This document shows positions 57,625 through 64,000 of a stretch of 64,000 nucleotides of DNA, in pieces. A program made the position numbers and the translations under genes. Under the pieces are notes generated by a model. That model saw nothing but the letters and a program-made list of their open reading frames with translations, ran no database searches and was not told where the DNA came from. Origin of the DNA: Moritella viscosa (GTDB lineage: Bacteria > Pseudomonadota > Gammaproteobacteria > Enterobacterales > Moritellaceae). The stretch lies in NCBI GenBank assembly GCA_000953735.1, contig LN554852.1:2181846-2245845 (forward strand), read 5' to 3'. Each line of letters begins with the position of its first letter. The stretch's first letter is position 1.

Positions 57625-59628
57625 TTAAATCCAAGTTACTATAGTCATAAATTGCTTATTACCAATGGTGTTACCTTTTGAAATCAATGTATTAATCGCT
57701 GTGCGCTGATGGTAGCTACGACTTATCCAGCCTAAAGATGTATGGTCGGTATCTTCATGCCATTTACCGCTAACTATTTCATGAGTTAAGTTTTTGGGCA
57801 GGCTGATGCGTACTTTATTACTATTTAAGTAAAGGGTACAAATGTTACCTTTTATTTTAATATTACTGCAATTTTCTGATAGATGAAAATATAACGCAAT
57901 ATTATGATTGCCTTGGGACTGTATTTTATCTGTTATTGCTAAACGATTTCTTTGAGTATTCAAATCTAAGTGACGTTCATGAATAAGTGGCGATGAGAGT
58001 CGTTGGTAGCCATTATGAAAACCAGCTACCTGTCCTCCTGATTTAGTGGGATTCCAGAGAGTGCACTGCGCTTGTGCATGTTGCTCCCACATAAATGGAC
58101 CTGTCATGACCGACTGATCTAATCCATCAATTTCGAGCGTATTATGTGCTTGCGTTTTTCTAAACTGATTACGCCAACGTGGAAAGCTATAATAATCGTA
58201 TGTACCAGTATCAACGAATAGATCTTTGCCGTTTAAACGCATCACTAAGCTTAGTGCATCGGCATGACCATGGGCTGCAATCGATGTGTAGCCTAGCTCT
58301 GCGCAATCGAATAAAATACTGACTTGATCATTATTATTTACACTACCGGTTTGTAATAAAAAATAACTGGATTCTGGGAATTTTCGAGAAATTAAATCTG
58401 GTACTTCTTGTAAAACCTTGTGTTCACGCTCTATGCGTTGATTGAATAACCAAAATGCAGACTCACAGGGTTTTCGGTAATTGATACGAAATATTTGATT
58501 GTCATAAAGGTGGGCGGCCAAATCACAAAGTGCATTTATATCATGGACATGATTACCAAGATCAAGCGCATAACCATCGTCTTGATCACCGACCATGGGA
58601 TAATTTTCTCCTCCTTGTGCAATTAAAGCAATAAATGCGGCTAATTTATTTAGCGTATCTTGGTAGACTGATGAAAAGTTATCTTTTTGCCAATATCCAA
58701 CCTGTGATGAGAACAGGTAGAGCTGAAATACAAAAAATTGATAACTGAAGCCGTGCTCTTTTGAGCATCCATCAGCAAAGGTTTGCGCTTGTATTTCAGT
58801 TTCTAAAACATGTTTACTTTTATGGCGCCAATGATTAGCATTTTTTAACATTGAAAAATAACTACTGGCTATATAGACACCTGCGGCTTCTCCAACTAAA
58901 TGGTTGTTAGCAGAAGAGCCTTGTGAAAACTTACTACTTACATCACGACAATGAAGGTAGACGCTATTTAATACCTGTGTTTTAAAGTTACCAACAAAAA
59001 GCCCTGAGTCGAGAATAAGATCAATTGCCCACACCCAATTAATCATTCTTATACCTAATTCAAGGGGGCTTTTCCAATTCATGCCGTAGCCGTAAGGGTT
59101 AGCATCTAGCCAGCTTGTTAGTTGAGTAACGACACTTTGTGCATATTTTATTTCGCCAGTTATTTTATATGCGCGCGCTAATACTACAAATTGATGGTGG
59201 CGGTTAGGCTCCCAAACTAACTTGCAATCGCCATTTTTACTTATGTCACGATAATTAACAGACATGATAGCCGCACGACTTGTTTGTTGACCTGTTGCAT
59301 GATCTTTATGCCAGTTGATAGGGGTTTCTAAATGTTGCTCTTGTAAATCAAAATAACTGAGTTTATGTTGTATGATTTTATCTGCTTTGTTAAGTAGCGC
59401 TTGTCGCCACTCAGGACAAAAGGCTGATATATCACCTATAAATACGTTAAATGGAGGGGTGAATTGTGTATTTTCTTGGTAGTTATCATGAAATTCTGCT
59501 TGCGATACGAGGTTCATACTCACTCGTAGATGTTCATAAAGTGCTGAGGATAATGACGTTACACGCCAAGTGATTTCTTTTCCGGACATCGTTTTAACGC
59601 GTTTTATATACCAAGATAGTGCTTGCAT
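57625..59628 (-). CDS. Heparinase II/III-family polysaccharide lyase
   Basis: The 667-aa protein has an alpha-alpha toroid N-terminal domain ('LTSWLDANPYGYGMNWKSPLELGIRMINWVWAIDL') and a C-terminal beta-sandwich of the heparinase II/III type. Conserved parts are 'SANNHLVGEAAGVYIA', 'DGCSKEHGFSYQFFV' (the usual catalytic Tyr region), 'GDQDDGYAL' and 'AAHGHADALSLVMRLNGKDLFVDTGTYDYY'. No clear signal peptide is seen. It may trim the uronic-acid polymer implied by wecBC. It lies nine bases downstream of the exosortase gene. Confidence 0.88.
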   Translation of the reverse strand: MQALSWYIKRVKTMSGKEITWRVTSLSSALYEHLRVSMNLVSQAEFHDNYQENTQFTPPFNVFIGDISAFCPEWRQALLNKADKIIQHKLSYFDLQEQHLETPINWHKDHATGQQTSRAAIMSVNYRDISKNGDCKLVWEPNRHHQFVVLARAYKITGEIKYAQSVVTQLTSWLDANPYGYGMNWKSPLELGIRMINWVWAIDLILDSGLFVGNFKTQVLNSVYLHCRDVSSKFSQGSSANNHLVGEAAGVYIASSYFSMLKNANHWRHKSKHVLETEIQAQTFADGCSKEHGFSYQFFVFQLYLFSSQVGYWQKDNFSSVYQDTLNKLAAFIALIAQGGENYPMVGDQDDGYALDLGNHVHDINALCDLAAHLYDNQIFRINYRKPCESAFWLFNQRIEREHKVLQEVPDLISRKFPESSYFLLQTGSVNNNDQVSILFDCAELGYTSIAAHGHADALSLVMRLNGKDLFVDTGTYDYYSFPRWRNQFRKTQAHNTLEIDGLDQSVMTGPFMWEQHAQAQCTLWNPTKSGGQVAGFHNGYQRLSSPLIHERHLDLNTQRNRLAITDKIQSQGNHNIALYFHLSENCSNIKIKGNICTLYLNSNKVRISLPKNLTHEIVSGKWHEDTDHTSLGWISRSYHQRTAINTLISKGNTIGNKQFMTIVTWI

Positions 59629-59637
59629 AGATTCTTC

Positions 59638-61125
59638 TTATATTGATTTGTTCATGTTGGTCGCTTGTGAGCTAAAGAGAGTGACAAAATCAGTCATCGT
59701 TTTTAAGGCTCGCGTTTCATTTTCATTACTGTAATCAATTGCAATCGCAATGAGTGTCGCACCAGGTTGGCCCTTAATCGCGGCTTGAACCTCATGCCAT
59801 TTAGCTGTTTTTTTATCGGCTATAAAGTGGCTGTCGACTAAGTACCAATAGGCAATTAAACGAGAACGTTGGTTGTCTTTTTTGAGCGTGATTAAATTGA
59901 CCTGCTTAAGAGAGGTGGAGTTTAATAGGGTTGTTTGTTGCTTGACATTGAGCCAGCGATTTTTATCAAAGAGGGTATTTCCAACAAAAATAATTTCTTT
60001 CCCTTGTCTTTGTCGAGCGTAATTTGCCAAGTAAACTTGCAGTAAATCATCACCTTGTAAAAAATAATTAAACTCTTCGCTAGTCGCACCGTGTGAAATG
60101 GGGTACCAGTTTTGACTCGTTACATTATTTAATGATAAGTGTGTATAGGATGGGATCATAGGTAGAGTGAATTTATAATGAGGGTCGAAGCGGGAGGGGA
60201 GTATTATTGTCGCAGCCGCAAAAAATAGAGTGATGGTCGATACTGCGAATAAATACCATGCACTTATTTGTTGTGGTTGCTTTATTACTTCCTTCTGCTT
60301 GCTATTTTGAGGGGATTGTTCACCAAAATAGGTGTTTCCTGCAATGATGACAGGTATGAAGCAAGCTGCAAAAACTAACCAGCCGAATGTTAAATGGTCT
60401 TGGATGATAAAATGCTGCATCGCGGTTTGGCTTCCGACGATGATGATAGCTGTAATACGGATCCAGTTAGCGATGACTGCAACTATTATAGCTAAAGTAA
60501 AAAAAATGGCCGTTGCTCGCCGAGATAGATGATTAATTTGCGCGACAAAAACAGCATATAAGGCAGAGGCTAAGAAGAAGCTCAGTCCGGAACAGGCTTC
60601 TTCAACCATAAAAATGCCATTGGGTGTTATCAGCTTATATCCTTGCCTAATTATTTCAAATCCTAATAGATTTACACCATGGAAACTTACCCACGTAGAT
60701 ATATCTCTTAGCGGTAGTTGTAATATATTCCAGATAGGTAGTATTAATAAAATCATCAGCAAAGGCAGTAATAGCTTAGTGACAGATTGAAAACCAACAA
60801 AAGAAAGCAATAACGCTAATATGACAAGAAATAAGCTAAGTATTTGTAGTTGACCAATGCTGGCTAGATTGGCGACTAAGAGTAATAGGCTCGTTGCTAT
60901 GAGTAGACCCAGGGCGAATAGGTTACTTTGCGGTGATGAAAAATCCTCTCTTTTTGTCCAAAAAACATATATTGCAAGTGCTAGCCCTAATAGACCATGA
61001 TTATAAGCGCCAGTACTCCACCACTCCTCAATGAGATTGACAACTACAATTGAGTTAACCGCTAACACAAATAAAAAATTAAACAGGAAAAATGAGATTA
61101 ATATTTTTCGATTATAGGCCCTCAT
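59638..61125 (-). CDS. xrtA: Exosortase (EpsH family) fused to an EpsI domain
   Basis: The 495-aa protein has eight or more TM helices in its N-terminal 290 residues. Exosortase catalytic residues are C178 in 'EEACSGLSFFLASALYAVFVA', R223 in 'ANWIRITAIIIVG' and H244 in 'DHLTFGW'. The C-terminal half (about 315-495, 'LPSRFDPHYKFTLPMIP...') is an EpsI/DUF3485-like periplasmic domain. It should process PEP-CTERM proteins. AGGAA stands before the ATG at 61125. The symbol is by analogy to the EPS-linked XrtA subtype. Confidence 0.93.
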   Translation of the reverse strand: MRAYNRKILISFFLFNFLFVLAVNSIVVVNLIEEWWSTGAYNHGLLGLALAIYVFWTKREDFSSPQSNLFALGLLIATSLLLLVANLASIGQLQILSLFLVILALLLSFVGFQSVTKLLLPLLMILLILPIWNILQLPLRDISTWVSFHGVNLLGFEIIRQGYKLITPNGIFMVEEACSGLSFFLASALYAVFVAQINHLSRRATAIFFTLAIIVAVIANWIRITAIIIVGSQTAMQHFIIQDHLTFGWLVFAACFIPVIIAGNTYFGEQSPQNSKQKEVIKQPQQISAWYLFAVSTITLFFAAATIILPSRFDPHYKFTLPMIPSYTHLSLNNVTSQNWYPISHGATSEEFNYFLQGDDLLQVYLANYARQRQGKEIIFVGNTLFDKNRWLNVKQQTTLLNSTSLKQVNLITLKKDNQRSRLIAYWYLVDSHFIADKKTAKWHEVQAAIKGQPGATLIAIAIDYSNENETRALKTMTDFVTLFSSQATNMNKSI

Positions 61126-61542
61126 AGGATGTTCCTAATATAATCATTTTACTAATAGGTAAGTTATTATTAATACGCAGCATTGCTTTTGGTATCGCGT
61201 AAGGTGTTGATACTAAGTCATAAACCATTTTTTAACTTTTATTGTAAGATTTAAATACACTTGTAAGAGTAGCGTTGTTGAGTTTAGTTAAGGATATTAT
61301 TATTCGCATCATTAAAGCATCTGTTTGAATAGTTTCACATTGTAAGAGACTGTTTTTCTATAATTAATTGTATGAAAATAACTGGGCTACGATCATTTAG
61401 TCTGATTACTAACAATGCATAGGCATAGTGACAAAGCTTGCACTATGCTTGTGAGAATGTCATTACATGCAAATCCTTGTTGCTCTTAAATCGAATGATT
61501 AACATCGAATTGAAGTCGAATTTGTGATTAAGGTGGTTATTA
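61126..61542. other. 417-base divergent region between exosortase and wecG-like genes
   Basis: This region should carry promoters for both directions. It holds an 8-bp inverted repeat GCATAGTG/CACTATGC (61423-61430, 61441-61448) and three TCGAAT copies at 61491, 61505 and 61516. I see no gene and no GG-N10-GC sigma54 match. Confidence 0.5.
61423..61448. repeat. inverted repeat upstream of wecG-like gene
   Basis: GCATAGTG (61423-61430) and CACTATGC (61441-61448) are perfect complements with a ten-base spacer that contains AAGCTT. It lies about 95 bases before the gene. Confidence 0.5.
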
Positions 61543-62346
61543 ATGCTGTTATTTGAGGAGTGTGAGCGTTATTCATCTCTTTCTAAATTTGAGGTGTCAC
61601 AAGAATATGTCAATATATTTGGTATCAAGGTTCATGCCTTAACATCTGTGCTGGCCTTAGATAATATTGACCGAGCCATCAAAAATAGGCAATCACTACA
61701 CATTGGTATGTTAAACGCGGCTAAGATTGTGAATATGAAACGTAACCCTGCGTTAGATAAGGACGTCCGCGCTTCGAATATGATCCTTGCTGATGGCTGC
61801 TCTGTCGTCAAAGCAAGTAAAATACTGAGAAAAACATTACCAGAACGTGTTGCCGGTATTGACCTGATGCATGGGATTTTAGCGCGAGGCGATAAAAAAG
61901 GTTATCGGATATTCTGTTTAGGTGCAATGCCTGAAATTGTGGCTAAAACGGTCACTGAAATAGAACGGCAGTACCCTGGTGTGGTAATTGCGGGTTCGCA
62001 ACATGGTTACTTTACTGACAGCGAAGAAGCAACCGTTGCACAGACAATTGCAGATTCCAATGCGGATGTTTTATTTGTTGCTATCACCTCTCCAAAAAAA
62101 GAACAATTTATGGTTCGCTGGAATAACACCATGCGTGTACCTGTGGTTCATGGCGTTGGTGGCTCATTTGATGTACTTGCAGGTAAAGTTCAACGAGCGC
62201 CGCTAGTATGGCAAAAATATGGTATGGAATGGCTGTATCGAGTGAAGCAAGAGCCTGCGCGGTTGTGGAAGCGTTATTTGGTCACCAACACCTTGTTTCT
62301 CGCAATGTTAGCCAAAGAAATATTTTATCCGAGTAAACCTCTTTAG
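61543..62346 (+). CDS. WecG/TagA/CpsF-family glycosyltransferase (GT26)
   Basis: The 267-aa protein shows the GT26 pattern: 'LHIGMLNAAKIVNMKRNPAL', 'ILADGCSVVKASKIL', 'ERVAGIDLM', 'GYRIFCLGAMPEIVAK', 'DVLFVAITSPKKEQFM' and 'VHGVGGSFDVLAGKVQRAP'. E. coli WecG transfers ManNAcA to a lipid-linked GlcNAc. Since wecB and wecC are nearby, the donor here is probably UDP-ManNAcA. AAGGTGG lies seven bases before the ATG. It starts a plus-strand run with the sulfotransferase and flippase genes. Confidence 0.92.
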   Translation: MLLFEECERYSSLSKFEVSQEYVNIFGIKVHALTSVLALDNIDRAIKNRQSLHIGMLNAAKIVNMKRNPALDKDVRASNMILADGCSVVKASKILRKTLPERVAGIDLMHGILARGDKKGYRIFCLGAMPEIVAKTVTEIERQYPGVVIAGSQHGYFTDSEEATVAQTIADSNADVLFVAITSPKKEQFMVRWNNTMRVPVVHGVGGSFDVLAGKVQRAPLVWQKYGMEWLYRVKQEPARLWKRYLVTNTLFLAMLAKEIFYPSKPL

Positions 62347-62375
62347 TCACTTGAATTAGCTATCAATTCTTACTG

Positions 62376-63368
62376 ATGAAAATTATGCAAAATAAAAAAC
62401 AACAACTTATCTATTTAGCTGCGGCTAGTCATTCTGGTACGACTATGACGGCAATGTTATTAGGTGCCCATCCTGATTTATGCAGTGTTGGCGAATTAAA
62501 AGCAGTACATTTAGGTGATAAGGAAAGCTATTTATGTTCTTGCAAAAAATTAGTTGCCGAGTGTAATTTCTGGCAAGGCGTTAGTGAAAATATGGCGAAT
62601 AGAGGACAAGAGTTTTGCGTTTCTGATGCTGGAACGGATATCCGAACTGGGGCAACGCCGTACATGCTCAGATTACTTAAGCCGTTAGTTCGCTCTCCGG
62701 TTATGGAACTAATAAGGGATTGTTTGCTATTACTGTCACCAACATGGCGTAAACAGCTTCCAAAGTTACAACAACGTAACGCCGATTACATCTGCGCTGT
62801 TGCTGAACAGGCTAGAGCACATACTGTTATAGATTCGTCAAAAATTGGTATTCGCCTTAAATACTTACTAAAAAATAAAGAGCTTGATCTTAAAGTGATT
62901 TGGGTTGTTCGGGATGGAAGAGGTGTCTCATTAGCATATAAGGACCCTTCGAAATATGCGGATGCTAAAGATCCTCAATTTCGAGGTGGTGGTTCTGGTA
63001 AAACCCAAGAAAGCCGGCGAGGTGTTGATGTCGGTGCTCATGAGTGGGTTCGCTGTAATCAAGAGACTCAAGCTGTACTCGCGACGATGGATAAGCGTAA
63101 GTGGATTAAAGTACATTATGAAGATATTTGTAATAACACTGAAGAGACTCTTGATAAATTATTTGAATTTATTGGTGTTGACTCAAAGAATAAACGTTTG
63201 GATTTTAAAACTGTAGAGCATCACGTGGTTGGCAATGGTATGCGTTTAGATGAAAGTGAAGAGATAAAACTAGATGATCGATGGAAAGAGGAACTTAGTG
63301 ACACTGAGCTCGTTAAGTTTTCCCAAGTAGCGGGTGAATATTGTCATTCACTTGGCTACTTGGAATAA
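62376..63368 (+). CDS. Sulfotransferase-family protein
   Basis: The 330-aa protein has the PAPS-binding motifs of sulfotransferases: the 5'-phosphosulfate loop 'AAASHSGTTMTAMLLGAHP' (about 15-33) and the 3'-phosphate block 'WVVRDGRGVSLAYKD' (about 180-194). It also has 'KVHYEDICNNTEETLDKLFEFIGV'. Members sulfate glycans or small molecules in the cytoplasm or at the membrane. In this cluster a sulfated exopolysaccharide is a natural guess. The start is 62376 or 62385; no good ribosome site separates them. Confidence 0.85.
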   Translation: MKIMQNKKQQLIYLAAASHSGTTMTAMLLGAHPDLCSVGELKAVHLGDKESYLCSCKKLVAECNFWQGVSENMANRGQEFCVSDAGTDIRTGATPYMLRLLKPLVRSPVMELIRDCLLLLSPTWRKQLPKLQQRNADYICAVAEQARAHTVIDSSKIGIRLKYLLKNKELDLKVIWVVRDGRGVSLAYKDPSKYADAKDPQFRGGGSGKTQESRRGVDVGAHEWVRCNQETQAVLATMDKRKWIKVHYEDICNNTEETLDKLFEFIGVDSKNKRLDFKTVEHHVVGNGMRLDESEEIKLDDRWKEELSDTELVKFSQVAGEYCHSLGYLE

Positions 63369-63373
63369 AGTGA

Positions 63374-64000
63374 ATGGAAACAAATTCAGGCGCGCCTAGA
63401 AAAGAAGATCTTACAGGACAGGATCGTTTTGCATGGAATCTTTTGGTGAGTTGGAGTAGCCAGCTTGTTCTTGTTTTTTCTGGTTTTATTATGCCTAGAC
63501 TCGTGGATGATAAAGTTGGGCAAGTCGCATTAGGTGTCTGGGATTTTGGTTGGTCTTTTGTTAGTTACTTAACTCTAGTAGGGCTAGGTATGGGGGCATG
63601 CTTTAACCGTTATATTGCAAAACACCGTTCTGCAGGGGAGTTTGTTTTATTAAATAAGGTGGCAAACTCAGCTGTGTTCGTACAAGTTATTTTTTCACTT
63701 ATTACTGTTCTATGTACTGTTTTGTTTTATGTGTTATTACCCCATTATTTTAGTGATGCATTAAAAGAAAATACGACAACAGCGCAATGGGTGGTGCTTT
63801 TTTTAGGCTTTAGTGTCGCTGTTCGGATGCTAACAGGTTCTGCATGTGGACTGTTGACGGGATACCACCGTTGGGATATTCATAATGCATTACATGCAGG
63901 CGACAGTATATTGTCATTAATATTGATGGTTTCTGCACTACATTTAACAGAATTAGGTGTCGTGGGGATGGCGCTAGGCTATTTAATTTCGACAACTGTT
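63374..64000 (+). CDS. Wzx-type polysaccharide flippase, 5' part
   Basis: The frame starts at ATG 63374, five bases after the sulfotransferase stop, and stays open to the window end (209 codons). It encodes several hydrophobic helices: 'NLLVSWSSQLVLVFSGFIMP', 'LVGLGMGACFNRYIAKHR', 'VFVQVIFSLITVLCTVLFYVLLP' and 'TELGVVGMALGYLIS'. Together with an early 'RLVDDKVGQVALGVWDF' stretch this is the layout of O-antigen/EPS flippases of the MATE-like superfamily. It would carry the lipid-linked repeat unit across the inner membrane. Confidence 0.85.
   Translation, partial: METNSGAPRKEDLTGQDRFAWNLLVSWSSQLVLVFSGFIMPRLVDDKVGQVALGVWDFGWSFVSYLTLVGLGMGACFNRYIAKHRSAGEFVLLNKVANSAVFVQVIFSLITVLCTVLFYVLLPHYFSDALKENTTTAQWVVLFLGFSVAVRMLTGSACGLLTGYHRWDIHNALHAGDSILSLILMVSALHLTELGVVGMALGYLISTTV

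Noticed and set aside
63810-63995. Minus-strand open frame at the right end
   Set aside because: It is antisense to the flippase gene, which continues past the window.

Overview
The window looks like a chromosomal segment of a cold- or marine-adapted gammaproteobacterium. The reasons are an AT-rich composition, orthologues of Escherichia coli genes in E. coli-like neighbourhoods (msbA-lpxK-ycaR-kdsB, bioA/bioBFCD, sppA-ansA-ydjA, punR/punC), a marine-type wax-ester synthase, and a proteobacterial exosortase/PEP-CTERM exopolysaccharide locus. The closest guess from memory is Moritella or a relative (Psychromonas, Colwellia, Photobacterium). The genus is an inference that I could not test.

Left part (1-13.7 kb): core metabolism. 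It holds the 3' end of a LysR regulator, the nucleoside transporter nupC, purT, an intact IS1595-type insertion sequence with perfect ends and an 8-bp target duplication, peptidase pepT, a small unknown protein, an exported truncated haemoglobin, a 1030-aa AsmA-like DUF748 protein, the divergent pair punR/punC (purine transport and its regulator) and ansA. Three genes here (nupC, purT, punC) concern purines or nucleosides.

Middle part (13.9-36.3 kb): sppA, fadH and ydjA, followed by a lipid-storage-like group: an LRAT-fold protein, a PHA-granule-type small protein, a WS/DGAT acyltransferase with a changed active-site histidine pair, and an HSL-type esterase. Then come asnS, a small membrane protein, and the full biotin pathway bioA <-> bioB-F-C-D with a BirA-like operator between the divergent arms. 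After these are an unknown two-TM protein and an AraC regulator followed by a YCF48-like beta-propeller protein paired with an RND/MMPL exporter.

Right part (36.5-64 kb): envelope biogenesis. The msbA-lpxK-ycaR-kdsB lipid A/Kdo operon is followed by a long, mostly minus-strand exopolysaccharide and protein-sorting locus: a polysaccharide deacetylase-like protein, a PEP-CTERM-like substrate, PrsT, the sigma54 activator PrsR, an outer-membrane barrel, a BY-kinase-like protein with a degenerate P-loop, Wzz, Wza, the histidine kinase PrsK, wecC, wecB, a PKD/FN3-like lipoprotein, a GNAT enzyme, a heparinase-like lyase and an EpsH-EpsI fused exosortase. On the plus strand a WecG-type glycosyltransferase, a sulfotransferase and the start of a flippase run off the right edge.

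Taken together, WecB and WecC would make UDP-ManNAcA, a WecG-family enzyme could transfer it, and Wzx/Wzz/Wza would export the polymer. PrsK/PrsR with sigma54 probably switch on the PEP-CTERM substrate: a good -24/-12 promoter lies directly upstream of that gene. The exosortase would process the substrate at the membrane. The most interesting items are this exosortase system with its non-canonical sorting tail, the lysine-less kinase partner, the unusual wax-ester synthase, and several unexplained perfect inverted repeats.
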